Of a stretch of 64,000 bases of DNA, positions 1 through 7,376 are shown one piece after another. The notes beneath the pieces were generated by a model. It did not search any database and was not told where the DNA came from. It worked only from the letters and a program-made list of their open reading frames with translations. The position numbers were made by a program, and so were the translations under genes. Origin of the DNA: Aggregatilinea lenta (GTDB lineage: Bacteria > Chloroflexota > Anaerolineae > Aggregatilineales > Aggregatilineaceae). The DNA lies in contig NZ_BFCB01000002.1 in NCBI RefSeq assembly GCF_003569045.1, positions 1,469,506 through 1,533,505 of the forward strand, read 5' to 3'. How positions within the stretch are numbered: the stretch's first letter is position 1; each line of letters begins with the position of its first letter.

Positions 1-433
1 ACATCTGCGCCGAGGGCACGGGGATCATGGCGGTGTCCACGACGTTGGTGCCGTCGGGCATCCACCGGTCCTCGAACGTCGCCACGTTGTTCGGGTCGGA
101 GAAGAAGCCCAGCACCTTGACCACATCGTTCCCGACGTTGCGCACATTGTGCAGGACCATACGTGGCACGATCGCCATTTCGCCCTGCGTCAGCCGGATC
201 TGCTCGTCCCCGACCACGGCCTCGACCGTGCCCTGCAGGATCAGCCAGGTTTCCTCGGCGCTGTCGGTGTGCGCGCCAAGCTGGTGGCTCGGATCGAGTT
301 CGAAGTACACGGCGGCGGAGTCTTCGGTGCCCAGTGCCCCGAAGAACGGGAAGGTCGCGCGGCAGCGCATATCAGGCGTGTTCTCGGCATACAGCGAACG
401 CAGTTGGAGGTCGTTGAGATTGATGGTGAGCAT
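1..433 (-). CDS. Cupin-domain protein, C-terminus outside the window
   Basis: About 144 codons are visible; the gene runs off the left edge, so the C-terminus is missing. The start ATG at 433 has an AGAGGA-type ribosome binding site just upstream. The translation fits a single-domain cupin: a His-x-Asp segment (QLGAHTDSAEETW), then a glycine turn (LQGTVEAVVGDE), then the second cupin motif with Pro and a late His (VPRMVLHNVRN). Such proteins bind a metal in a small beta barrel and range from isomerases to dioxygenases and sensors. The substrate cannot be told from this fragment. It is read in the same direction as the TetR gene to its right, about 190 bp away, and may be a target of it, although I see no copy of the TetR-linked operator in front of it. 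Confidence 0.75.
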   Translation of the reverse strand, partial: MLTINLNDLQLRSLYAENTPDMRCRATFPFFGALGTEDSAAVYFELDPSHQLGAHTDSAEETWLILQGTVEAVVGDEQIRLTQGEMAIVPRMVLHNVRNVGNDVVKVLGFFSDPNNVATFEDRWMPDGTNVVDTAMIPVPSAQM

Positions 434-621
434 GATGTGTCCTCTTTTGTCATCTTTGGTTTCAACGGTGTCCATGAGGCATTTCGATCCGAGCGAGCAC
501 CCGCCTCACAGTGACCGGGAGCGGAGATCCACTCCTTGCCGGTTGCTCGTCGCGCATGAACCGCAGGGCCTGCCCGGTGCGCGCTTACCGCGCAGGTCGT
601 CGCGTGAACCGCCTGGTGTGG

Positions 622-1224
622 TTAATCAGGGTCCGGCAGGTCGATCTTTAGCCTCGCGGCCAGCGTGATCGTCACCTGCTCCACGGCCTGCTCGACGCTC
701 AACTGCCCCTGGAGGCGCAGCGCCCGGTAGGTCAGCGGCCCCATCAGGCCCCGTACGAACCCGGTGGCAGCGTCGTCGGGACCAGAGGGATCCGGCCACA
801 TCTTCAGGATGACGCCCGCCAGCATGTTACAGGTTGCCTCATAGCCGCGTAGGGTCGCCTGGAAAATCTGCGACTCGGCTTCGAGCGTGTAGCCCGTCCA
901 GGATTGGCCGAATGTGAACTCGTGCAGCCCGAAGACGTGCTCCACCACCGCCCGCAGCCGCTTGCCGGGGGGGTCGATTGTCTCGAACGACTCCGGCGTC
1001 CGCACGTCGAGCATTTCGCTCATGCGGTGGGTGCACGCCCCGAACAGGGCTTCCCGCGTGGGGAAGTACTTGTTCACGGTCGGCAGTGAGACGCCTGCTT
1101 CTTCGGCTACGGCGGCGAGTGTCGTGATTCCCAGGCCGTGCAGCTTGACCGCCGCGTCCACGATAGCGTTCCGTGTTTGCGTGGCGCTTTCGGCCCGGCG
1201 GCGAGATTGATAGGTGCGTGGCAT
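622..1224 (-). CDS. TetR/AcrR family transcriptional regulator
   Basis: A 200-residue protein with the N-terminal helix-turn-helix of TetR regulators: residues roughly 14-60 read as a helical bundle ending in VSLPTVNKYFPTREALFGA, where the family usually has a Tyr-Phe-Pro-x-Lys/Arg turn. The rest is a divergent ligand and dimerisation domain with no recognisable ligand. I place the start at the ATG at 1224 (MPRTYQ); an ATG eight codons upstream is possible. The promoter holds a 13-bp palindrome at 1265-1277 between its -35 and -10 boxes, and the same site occurs in front of the NDH-2-like gene at 2955-2967. The likely role is therefore auto-repression plus control of that flavoprotein. Confidence 0.9.
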   Translation of the reverse strand: MPRTYQSRRRAESATQTRNAIVDAAVKLHGLGITTLAAVAEEAGVSLPTVNKYFPTREALFGACTHRMSEMLDVRTPESFETIDPPGKRLRAVVEHVFGLHEFTFGQSWTGYTLEAESQIFQATLRGYEATCNMLAGVILKMWPDPSGPDDAATGFVRGLMGPLTYRALRLQGQLSVEQAVEQVTITLAARLKIDLPDPD

Positions 1225-1253
1225 GTTCCGTGTGACCCTTTCGAACATTCCGA

Positions 1254-1288
1254 TACAACCATATTATATTTAATATAGCCTGTCAATA
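1254..1288 (-). promoter_or_regulatory. TetR gene promoter with embedded palindromic operator
   Basis: Read on the minus strand, TTGACA is followed after 17 nt by TATGGT. The spacer contains the perfect 13-bp dyad TATATTTAATATA (1265-1277 on the plus strand). An operator between -35 and -10 is a classic arrangement for a TetR repressor. The 28 bp at 1261-1288 match 25 of 28 positions at 2951-2978. Confidence 0.75.
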
Positions 1289-1361
1289 CAAGTCACGCCG
1301 TTTTTGCAGGTTTTTTGCCCTTCCCCGTATCGCTTGAATGCCCAGCGTATCCGCTTTTTAT

Positions 1362-1450
1362 GGGGCGGGCCTGGAAACCCGCCCCTGCCTTTACATTTTC
1401 CCCTTCCCTCCGCTTGCGTGGGGGAAGGGGCCAGGGGATGGGGGGCCTCC
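1362..1450. repeat. Intergenic hairpin repeats
   Basis: A hairpin of the form GGGGCGGG-loop-CCCGCCCC (1362-1387) is followed by a second imperfect dyad rich in CCCTTCC and GGGGAAGGGG. Similar hairpins recur in many gaps of this window, mainly at gene 3-prime ends. Here they follow the stop codon of the NDH-2-like gene. Confidence 0.6.
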
Positions 1451-1453
1451 GCC

Positions 1454-2824
1454 TCACCCCGCCCGCCGCATGGTATTCGTCTCGCGTACGCGAGAGAGCG
1501 TCGCCGTCTCGCGCAGCGTCTTCAGCCCGATCTCGGCGGTGGCGCGAATCCCGGCGAACGGCGTCTCCCGCTCCGTGATCAGCAGCGCCGACCGTCCGCG
1601 TGTGGTGAAGTTCCACATCCACTGCACCAGCACCAGCACCCGATTTTCGAGGTCCATCTGGTACATGAGGTGGATCACCATCCACAGGTTCCACGCCAGC
1701 CACCCGGCCAGCCGGAAGCGCCCGATCTCAGCCACCGCCTTGCCCCGCCCGATGGTGGCCACGCTGCCCGGATCGCGGTAGCGGAAGGATGGCAGGTCGT
1801 CGCCCTGCACCCGGCGGTGGATCAGATCCCCCATGTAGCGTCCCTGCTGGATCGCCACCTGGGCCACGCCCGGCAGCGGCGTTCCGGTCTGGTGCGCGTA
1901 GCTCGCCATGTCCCCGATCACGTGGATTTCAGGGTGCCCGGGCACCGACAGATCCGGCTCCACGGGGATCCGGCCGCCGCGATCGGTAGTCGCGCCGGTT
2001 GCGTCCGCCAGCGCCTTACCCAGCGGGGACGCCTGCACGCCCGCTGCCCACAGGATCGTGCGCGCGGCGATGTCGTCTTCGTGCCCGTCGTGGGAGAGGC
2101 GCAGCCCGTCCGGCCCGACATCCGTCACCCGCGTCCCCGTCACCACCTCCACGCCCAGCCGGGCCAGTGCGGCCTCGGCTTTGGCCGAAAGGTCGGGTGA
2201 GTAGGTCGGCAGCACGCGATCGGGACTCTGGATCAGCAGGATGCGGGCCTGCGAAGGGTCGATACTACGGAAATCGTGCTTGAGCGTTTCGTGCGCCACT
2301 TCCGCCAGCGCCCCGGCCAGCTCTACGCCGGTCGGGCCACCGCCGATGACCGCGAAGGTCAGCCACGCGCGGATCTTGTCGGGATCGGTCGCCCGTTCGG
2401 CGGCCTCGAACGCGCCCAGCACCCGCCGCCGGATTTCGGTCGCGTCCTCGACCGTCTTCAGGCTGGGAGCCCACCGCGCCCACTCGTTTTTGCCGAAGTA
2501 GTGGTTGCCCGCGCCCGCCGCGACGATCAGACGGTCGTAGTGAATCACCTCGTCGTGCAGAAGCACCGCCCGGTTTTCCACGTCGAACCCGGTCACCTCG
2601 CCCAGCACCACTTTCGCGTTCTTCTGCCCTTTCAGCAGGCGGCGCAGCGGCGTAGCGATGTCTGCGGGCGATAGCTCGCCGGTCGCCACCTGATACAGCA
2701 GCGGCTGGAACAGGTGATGGTTGCGGCGATCGATCAGCGTGACGTTGACCGGCGCGTTCTTCAAACGCTTGGCGGCATACAGTCCCCCGAATCCGCCTCC
2801 GATGATGACGACGTGTTCTTTCAT
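1454..2824 (-). CDS. NAD(P)/FAD-dependent oxidoreductase, type II NADH dehydrogenase family
   Basis: A 456-residue flavoprotein with two Rossmann signatures: VVIIGGGFGGLYAAKRL at the N-terminus for FAD and FAVIGGGPTGVELAGAL near residue 160 for NAD(P)H. The segment HHLFQPLLYQVATG after the first strand is typical of single-subunit, non-proton-pumping NADH:quinone oxidoreductases (Ndh/NDH-2). These pass electrons from NADH to membrane quinone. The C-terminal part (WNLWMVIHLMYQMD) is amphipathic, as expected for membrane attachment. I start at the ATG at 2824, which follows a GAGG site; the longer frame has no support. Its promoter carries the same operator as the TetR gene downstream, so it is probably controlled by that regulator. 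Confidence 0.88.
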   Translation of the reverse strand: MKEHVVIIGGGFGGLYAAKRLKNAPVNVTLIDRRNHHLFQPLLYQVATGELSPADIATPLRRLLKGQKNAKVVLGEVTGFDVENRAVLLHDEVIHYDRLIVAAGAGNHYFGKNEWARWAPSLKTVEDATEIRRRVLGAFEAAERATDPDKIRAWLTFAVIGGGPTGVELAGALAEVAHETLKHDFRSIDPSQARILLIQSPDRVLPTYSPDLSAKAEAALARLGVEVVTGTRVTDVGPDGLRLSHDGHEDDIAARTILWAAGVQASPLGKALADATGATTDRGGRIPVEPDLSVPGHPEIHVIGDMASYAHQTGTPLPGVAQVAIQQGRYMGDLIHRRVQGDDLPSFRYRDPGSVATIGRGKAVAEIGRFRLAGWLAWNLWMVIHLMYQMDLENRVLVLVQWMWNFTTRGRSALLITERETPFAGIRATAEIGLKTLRETATLSRVRETNTMRRAG

Positions 2825-2943
2825 GGCCGTGCCTCGATGAAGGTTGCGTTGTGCCTCAGACGATGTCGTTGCAAACAGGTCGGTGGTGTCAGCGGATGCG
2901 TGCATGTTCTGTGTCTCACTGTGTATTGTGCGTTCGATTTCGA

Positions 2944-2978
2944 TATGATGATATTATATTCAATATAGCAAGTCAATA
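2944..2978 (-). promoter_or_regulatory. NDH-2 gene promoter with the same operator as the TetR gene
   Basis: Minus-strand TTGACT, 17-nt spacer, TATCAT. The spacer contains the 13-bp dyad TATATTCAATATA (2955-2967), differing only at the central base from the dyad in the TetR promoter. The untranslated leader would be about 110 nt. Confidence 0.7.
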
Positions 2979-3135
2979 CGTTTTGCAGCTTTTTTATGAC
3001 TTTGTCACCGTCCCGGCAGAATCAAAAAGCGGGCCATGATAGACCCGCTCCTTCGCGTTGATGTGTGTAAGGGGTAAGGCTTGCCCTCCCCATTTTTTCG
3101 CCTAGAGCGTTTAACGTTTAGATCCGGACAAAACT

Positions 3136-3254
3136 AGGGCGGGTTAGAAACCCGCCCCTACAAAACCCCATTGGGCGCTGCCTGTCTCTCCTCTCCAACT
3201 TGATTGGAGAGGGGCCGGGGGTGAGGTGCTCTTGCTTGTGACTAACCGCTGCTT
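3136..3254. repeat. Gene-end composite repeat behind hisS
   Basis: Reading leftward from the hisS stop there is a segment with GCGGTTAG and AAGCAAGAGC, then a dyad CTCTCCAA-tc-aag-TTGGAGAG next to a CCCCCGGCCCC run, then a hairpin GGGCGGG-loop-CCCGCCC at 3136-3162. The same order recurs behind other genes in the window. The rest of the 430-bp gap from 2825 holds the NDH-2 promoter and, at about 3030-3048, a weak GCGGGCC/GACCCGC dyad. Confidence 0.65.
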
Positions 3255-4589
3255 TTACTCGCTCAACAGGCTGCGCACGGCCTGGACCGCCTCGGCGCGT
3301 GGCGCGCTGATCTCGGTGCCGTCGCTCAGGCGCTTGAAGTTCACCACGCCGTTTTTGATCTCCTCGGACCCCAGGAACGCCACCACACGCACGCCCTTGC
3401 GATCCGCGTACTGCACCTGCTTTCCAATCGATTTCTTCGGCTGCATGAACGCCTCGGTCCGCACGCCGCCCGCGCGCAGTTCGTTCGCCAGCTTGAGCGT
3501 TTCGCCTTGCAGGCCCGGCTCGAAGACCGTCACCAGCGCCTCGACCACCGTCCCGGTCAGCGCGGGCGGATACAGGTCGAGCTTGTCCATCAGGTCGATG
3601 ATGCGCTCCACGCCCAGGCTCGTGCCTGTCGTGGCCAGACTCTGCTTGCGGAACAGGCCCACAAGCTCGTCGTAACGCCCGCCGCCGGTCACGCTGCCCA
3701 GGTTATCGGGCTTGGTGATGACCGTCTCGAAAATCGGCCCGGTGTAGTAGCTCAGGCCGCGCACCATCGCGTAATCGATCTGCACGTTCTCCTGCGGCAC
3801 GCCCATCACGTTCAGGTACTCGACCATCTGCTCCAGGTCCGCGATACCCTTCTGCGCCGGTTCGATGCCCGCCAGCAGCTCGCGCAGCCAGCCCAGCGAC
3901 TCCGCGCCACCTTCGCGCCGTTCGAGCAACGTGAACATGCGCGCGATCGCGTCTTCCGCGATGCCGCTTTCGCGCAGTTCCGCCGCCACGCCGTCGATCC
4001 CGATCTTGTCGAGCTTATCCACGCTGCGATACAGGTCGCCCAGTTGCGCGTCGGGCACGCCCGCGTAAATACCGATCCCCGTCAGGATCTGGCGGTGGTT
4101 AACGTTCACCTTAAAGTCCGCGAAGCCCAGCCGCCGCAGCGCCGTCGTCACCAGACTGACGATCTCCGCGTCCGCCGACGGGTCCTCGATGCCGACGATG
4201 TCCGCGTCGCACTGGTAGAACTCGCGGTAGCGGCCCTTTTGCGGGCGCTCCGCGCGCCACACCGGGGCGATGTGATAGCGCCGGAACGGGAACGACAGAT
4301 CGTTTTCGTGCATCGACACGTAGCGGCTCAGCGGCACGGTAAGGTCATAGCGCAGCGCCAGTTCCTCCTTGCCGCCGGGGTGTTGCGCGTGGAAGATCAG
4401 CTTCTCGGCCTCGTCGCCATATTTACCGAGCAGCGTGTCTTCCATTTCGAGCACGGGCGTCTCGATCGGCTCGAAGCCGAAGGTCTTGAACACGTCCGTG
4501 ATCACGCCAAACACGTACTGGCGCTTGAGCACTTCTTCCGGCAGGAAGTCGCGCATCCCTTTGGGCAGGCGGGCGTCAATTTTGGGCAT
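3255..4589 (-). CDS. hisS: Histidine-tRNA ligase
   Basis: A 444-residue class II aminoacyl-tRNA synthetase that charges tRNA-His. The N-terminus (PKGMRDFLPEE) is the family hallmark. Motif 2 is in FRRYHIAPVWRAERP, the histidine-specific loops include GGRYDELV, and motif 3 is in TSLGVERIIDLMD. The C-terminal anticodon-binding domain is present and the length is normal. The start ATG at 4589 lies about 70 nt after an intrinsic terminator inside the leader. The leader also encodes a peptide with three consecutive His codons. Expression is therefore probably raised when charged tRNA-His is scarce, through ribosome stalling and anti-termination. Confidence 0.97.
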   Translation of the reverse strand: MPKIDARLPKGMRDFLPEEVLKRQYVFGVITDVFKTFGFEPIETPVLEMEDTLLGKYGDEAEKLIFHAQHPGGKEELALRYDLTVPLSRYVSMHENDLSFPFRRYHIAPVWRAERPQKGRYREFYQCDADIVGIEDPSADAEIVSLVTTALRRLGFADFKVNVNHRQILTGIGIYAGVPDAQLGDLYRSVDKLDKIGIDGVAAELRESGIAEDAIARMFTLLERREGGAESLGWLRELLAGIEPAQKGIADLEQMVEYLNVMGVPQENVQIDYAMVRGLSYYTGPIFETVITKPDNLGSVTGGGRYDELVGLFRKQSLATTGTSLGVERIIDLMDKLDLYPPALTGTVVEALVTVFEPGLQGETLKLANELRAGGVRTEAFMQPKKSIGKQVQYADRKGVRVVAFLGSEEIKNGVVNFKRLSDGTEISAPRAEAVQAVRSLLSE

Positions 4590-4653
4590 TGCTCGTTACT
4601 CCATCGTGCATACAAGATCGGGTGGGGCGAGTGGACTGCCGCCGGACGCAGGC

Positions 4654-4688
4654 AAACAAAAAGCGTGGCGAGTCGTGTCCACGCTTTT
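4654..4688 (-). terminator. Intrinsic terminator (attenuator) in the hisS leader
   Basis: In the minus-strand transcript AAAAGCGUGG (4688-4679) pairs perfectly with CCACGCUUUU (4668-4659) and is followed by UUUUUGUUU. It lies between the leader peptide and hisS, so only read-through transcripts contain hisS. A competing pairing at 4701-4674 uses the same 5-prime arm. Confidence 0.85.
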
Positions 4689-4701
4689 GAGTGCGTTCAC
4701 G
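4674..4701 (-). promoter_or_regulatory. Anti-terminator stem in the hisS leader
   Basis: CGUG-A-ACGC (4701-4693) can pair with GCGU-GGA-CACG (4684-4674): eight base pairs around a small internal loop with an 8-nt hairpin loop. It consumes the 5-prime arm of the terminator. The segment CGUGA (4701-4697) can instead pair with UCACG (4731-4727) inside the His codons, giving the classic 1:2, 2:3, 3:4 set of alternatives. Confidence 0.6.
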
Positions 4702-4709
4702 GGTCGCCG

Positions 4710-4748
4710 CTATGGAATTTGGGTCGCGTGATGGTGTCGGCGCAGCAT
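4710..4748 (-). CDS. hisS leader peptide with three consecutive His codons
   Basis: A 12-residue ORF, MLRRHHHATQIP, read from ATG at 4748 to TAG at 4710. GAGGAG (4764-4759) lies 10 nt upstream of the ATG and a strong promoter lies just before that. Three adjacent His codons upstream of the histidyl-tRNA synthetase gene make a sensor role likely. A ribosome stalled on these codons would cover 4731-4727 and free the anti-terminator. A ribosome that reaches the stop codon would cover part of 4701-4697 and let the terminator form. No T-box signature is visible in the leader. Translation and regulation are inferred from architecture only. Confidence 0.8.
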   Translation of the reverse strand: MLRRHHHATQIP

Positions 4749-4777
4749 AATACAACCACTCCTCGTAAGTATCCCTC

Positions 4778-4806
4778 AGTATAAGCCGCTTCCCTGTGGA
4801 TGTAAA
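4778..4806 (-). promoter_or_regulatory. hisS promoter
   Basis: Minus-strand TTTACA (4806-4801), spacer of exactly 17 nt, TATACT (4783-4778). Transcription would begin near 4771, about 23 nt before the leader peptide ATG. Confidence 0.8.
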
Positions 4807-4944
4807 GAATTGCGGCGGTGCAGACTGACGCACACTAAAATTCACAGAGAATTCATTCCATCAACTTGTTGCACGTTCCGTATGGTTGAATAATACCTGC
4901 TGCGTTCAGTCAGGGGATCCTGATTTAGGAAATGGAATTATCGC

Positions 4945-5310
4945 ATGGACTCAAGGTATCCTGCCCTTCGCACCATCAGCTTTATCTATAAAGTCATTGC
5001 GGTTATCGTCGGTGTAGGATCGCTTATTGTTTTCTTCGCTTTGATCTTCTCTCTCCCCGACACTCCCACCAAGCTCGAGCGCACCTCGGCGCTGATAGAA
5101 GCGGTCGGTGCGTTAATCGGTGGTGTGATAACCAGCGTCACCCTGTTCGCATCCGGCGAACTCTTCAGCCTGCTGATCGACATGGAAGAAAACTCGCGGG
5201 CGACCCGGCACATGTTGGGGCAGCTTGGCAAATTCCTCTCCTCGCGTGACTGGCCGCCCACGCGCAGTTCCGAGATCCCACCGCTGGACATCCCTGACCA
5301 GTTCCGGTAG
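4945..5310 (+). CDS. Small two-helix membrane protein of unknown function
   Basis: A 121-residue protein preceded by a TAGGAA site. Two hydrophobic segments are visible: residues about 12-38 (FIYKVIAVIVGVGSLIVFFALIF) and about 48-70 (LIEAVGALIGGVITSVTLFA). Between them is a short polar loop with TPTKLERTS, and the soluble C-terminal tail starts with LIDMEENSRATRHML. No catalytic motif is present. The gene is transcribed divergently from hisS and is followed by a strong hairpin terminator, so it is probably a single-gene unit. I do not recognise the family. Confidence 0.7.
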   Translation: MDSRYPALRTISFIYKVIAVIVGVGSLIVFFALIFSLPDTPTKLERTSALIEAVGALIGGVITSVTLFASGELFSLLIDMEENSRATRHMLGQLGKFLSSRDWPPTRSSEIPPLDIPDQFR

Positions 5311-5340
5311 CGGCCCGCCGTCCGATCACGCTTCTGTAGA

Positions 5341-5366
5341 AGCCGGGCTTGCTCCGCCCGGCTTTT
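5341..5366 (+). terminator. Intrinsic terminator behind the small membrane protein gene
   Basis: AGCCGGGC-ttgctcc-GCCCGGCTTTT forms an 8-bp GC-rich stem followed by four T residues, 31 bp after the stop codon. It also resembles the dispersed GGGCGG hairpin family of this window. Confidence 0.7.
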
Positions 5367-5409
5367 CACCCGCCGAGCAGGAAAAACCTCCTGCGCCCAC
5401 AATGCGCTT

Positions 5410-5465
5410 GTCTCCCCTCTCCAACTTGATTGGAGAGGGGCCGGGAGTGAGGTGTCGTCTCCCCC
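5410..5465. repeat. Gene-end composite repeat, CTCTCCAA dyad unit
   Basis: The unit contains CTCTCCAACTTGATTGGAGAG flanked by GGGGCCGGG and GTGAGGT. It lies immediately after the stop codon of the minus-strand toroid-fold gene and has the same orientation relative to that gene as the copies at 3185, 15279 and 25726. Confidence 0.7.
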
Positions 5466-6485
5466 TCACGCCGCCAGCGCCACCCATTCACCCGGCACGC
5501 GATCCAGCCGCGCCAGCACGCGCAGCGCCCGCAGCGTGATCCACTTGCTGGGCTTCCCCATCCGCTCCACGTTGATCCACATCTTGCTTGTATAGCCGTA
5601 TTCGAGTTTCCACCGGCCCTGCTCATCCTGCTTCGAGAGCACCAGCTCGACGGCCTCATCCAACCCATCGACCACGCCCGCCTCGGTCAACACTTCGAGC
5701 ACCATCAGCACGTCGCTGACGTAGCCCAGCGGGTAGCCGAACTTGAACCAGTTCTGGCTGATGCGGTTGTCGTACGGGTATTCGGCCCGCGCGATGTTGT
5801 ACGCCGTCAAGAACTCGACACTCGCGGCGATCGCGGACTCGACCGCAGCGGATCGCGCCTCCGCCGGGACGGCGTTCAGCGCCCATAATGCGCGCACCGC
5901 GCCCCAGCCGCACGGCAGGTTGCTGTTCACCGAGCAGCCGAACCCCGGCGACACGACGCCGGATCGCGGATACTCGCCATACCCGTCGCCCGTGATGGAG
6001 CGCGCCAACTGGTCGATGGCGACGTCCAGGCGCGGATCGCCGCCGAAACCGAGGTCTAACAGGGCACGCGTGACATTGCCCCACAGGCAGTGTATCGTCG
6101 AGCTGAGCGTGGCGCCCGTGCCGAATCCGCCCGCTTTGGACTGCGCGTGCGCCAGCAGATATTCCCCGCCGCGCCGCGCGCGCTTGTCGCGTCCGTCCGC
6201 GCCGAACTGCGCCAGGAACATCACCGACCACACTGTGCCCCGGTATTTCGGCGCATAGCCCGCCCCCGGCTTGCCCCAGTAGCCCTCTGGCTCCTGCGCA
6301 GCCAGAATCGCCGGAACCGGCCCGCTCTCCATGATGCGCGCCCGCGCCGCGACCACCTCCGGGTGATCGGCGGGCAGGCCCAGCACGTCGCGCAGGGCGA
6401 AATAGCGCACACCGGGAGTCGCCGCGTCCGGTTCCAGCAGCCACGGCAGCGGATTGGCGTTGAGCACCTCGGTCACACCGGTCAT
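5466..6485 (-). CDS. Alpha/alpha-toroid (prenyltransferase/squalene-cyclase-like) protein
   Basis: A 339-residue soluble protein made of repeated helical hairpins resembling terpenoid cyclase or prenyltransferase beta-subunit folds, for example EGYWGKPGAGYAPKYRGTVW, GGFGTGAT and DEQGRWKLEYGYT. The Asp-rich cyclase motif (DxDD) is not visible, so terpene cyclisation is not supported. Homologues of this kind are sometimes labelled 'nitrogen fixation protein NifH', which is wrong: there is no P-loop or iron-sulfur ligand pattern. The gene starts 10 nt after the stop of the GNAT gene with a GAGGAGG site, so the two form an operon. The substrate is unknown. Confidence 0.65.
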   Translation of the reverse strand: MTGVTEVLNANPLPWLLEPDAATPGVRYFALRDVLGLPADHPEVVAARARIMESGPVPAILAAQEPEGYWGKPGAGYAPKYRGTVWSVMFLAQFGADGRDKRARRGGEYLLAHAQSKAGGFGTGATLSSTIHCLWGNVTRALLDLGFGGDPRLDVAIDQLARSITGDGYGEYPRSGVVSPGFGCSVNSNLPCGWGAVRALWALNAVPAEARSAAVESAIAASVEFLTAYNIARAEYPYDNRISQNWFKFGYPLGYVSDVLMVLEVLTEAGVVDGLDEAVELVLSKQDEQGRWKLEYGYTSKMWINVERMGKPSKWITLRALRVLARLDRVPGEWVALAA

Positions 6486-6495
6486 GATCGCCTCC

Positions 6496-7086
6496 TCAGG
6501 CTGTACCGGTCCAGTCTTCGCGCAGCTTGACGAACACCAGCGTATCCCGCAGCGAGCCGTCCACGCCGCGCATCTGGTGGCGCATCGTCACTTCGAGCGC
6601 ATACCCTGCCCGTCGCGCCACCGCCGCGCTGCGCTCGTTACGCGCGTCACACCGGATCTCCAGCCGTTGCGCGCCGAGCACGTCGAACGCGAAGTCCGTG
6701 ATCGCGTTGACCGCCTCCGTGACGTAGCCCTGCCCCGACAGGCTCGTGCGGATCCAGTACCCGATCTCGAAGCGCGGCACGGCCCAATCGATGTTGTGCA
6801 ACCCGCTGCTGCCTACGAACAGCCCGTCGCTTTTGCGGAACAGCAGCAGTTGCAGAGTCTCGCGCCGGAGCCATTCCGCCGCCGCCTCGCGATCGTGCAG
6901 TTCCGTATCCTCCGGCGTGGGGACCGGCGTCGCCCACGGCATCCACGGCTGAAGCTCGGCCAGCGATTCGCGCAGCGCCTCGTTCGACGCGGCCCCGTCG
7001 CCGGGCCTCGGCGCGCGGATGATCAGCCGCTCGGACTCGAACCGATCGGGAAAATCTTGCAGAATCGGATTTTTGGGATCGGGCAT
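6496..7086 (-). CDS. GNAT family N-acetyltransferase, RimJ/RimL type
   Basis: A 196-residue acetyl-CoA-dependent acetyltransferase. Early strands contain ESERLIIRAPRPGDG. The later part has the family sequence FEIGYWIRTSLSGQGYVTEA (acetyl-CoA loop) and GAQRLEIRCDARNERSAAVARRAGY, typical of RimJ/RimL-like enzymes that acetylate protein N-termini or small amines. The substrate is unknown. I chose the ATG at 7086, which has a GAGGAAT site; the longer frame lacks one and would run back into the divergent leader promoter. It is the first gene of a two-gene operon with the toroid-fold protein. Confidence 0.85.
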   Translation of the reverse strand: MPDPKNPILQDFPDRFESERLIIRAPRPGDGAASNEALRESLAELQPWMPWATPVPTPEDTELHDREAAAEWLRRETLQLLLFRKSDGLFVGSSGLHNIDWAVPRFEIGYWIRTSLSGQGYVTEAVNAITDFAFDVLGAQRLEIRCDARNERSAAVARRAGYALEVTMRHQMRGVDGSLRDTLVFVKLREDWTGTA

Positions 7087-7182
7087 GGGATTCCTCGTAA
7101 TGACATGCGGGTTAATATGTCCATTGTAACTGCATTCTGCCCCCCAGCGACACGGTATCCGGCCCAATTTCGCGCCGGGATA

Positions 7183-7210
7183 TTGACATTTCTCAGATAA
7201 ACCATACACT
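7183..7210 (+). promoter_or_regulatory. Promoter of the carbonic-anhydrase-like gene leader
   Basis: TTGACA (7183-7188), 16-nt spacer, TACACT (7205-7210). Predicted transcription start near 7217. There is no second promoter between the leader terminator and the gene at 7442, so the gene depends on read-through. Confidence 0.65.
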
Positions 7211-7258
7211 TATTCACAGCGTTTCCGCCGATTATTCGCTTGAGAAACAGGGTTAGCC

Positions 7259-7339
7259 GTGACCAAGCGCAGCCGTTTGATGCAGGTCTGTATGTGTGAG
7301 GGCGCTCCCCACAAGGCGTGCGGCCTGCTTTCGCGTTGA
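7259..7339 (+). CDS. Cys-containing leader peptide (VCMC motif)
   Basis: A 26-codon ORF starting with GTG at 7259, six nt after AGGG, and ending at TGA 7337-7339. It begins MTKRSRLMQVCMC and has a third Cys near the end (KACGLLSR). The segment Val-Cys-Met-Cys is encoded by GTC TGT ATG TGT. The leader of the DUF4395-thioredoxin genes encodes the same four residues as GTT TGT ATG TGT. The synonymous change suggests selection on the peptide. Ribosome stalling at Cys or Met codons could control the terminator at 7377-7405. Translation is unproven; a shorter version from ATG 7280 is possible. Confidence 0.6.
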   Translation: MTKRSRLMQVCMCEGAPHKACGLLSR

Positions 7340-7376
7340 TCCCGGTTCGGCGGTAAAACGTTCCTCATGGTTAAGA

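Noticed and set aside
4590-4806. T-box riboswitch in front of hisS
   Set aside because: No AGGGUGGNACCGCG-type antiterminator bulge and no specifier loop could be found; the His-codon leader explains the terminator.
4576-4845. 89-codon ORF covering the hisS leader
   Set aside because: It overlaps the promoter, leader peptide and terminator in another frame, has no ribosome binding site and looks like random coding.
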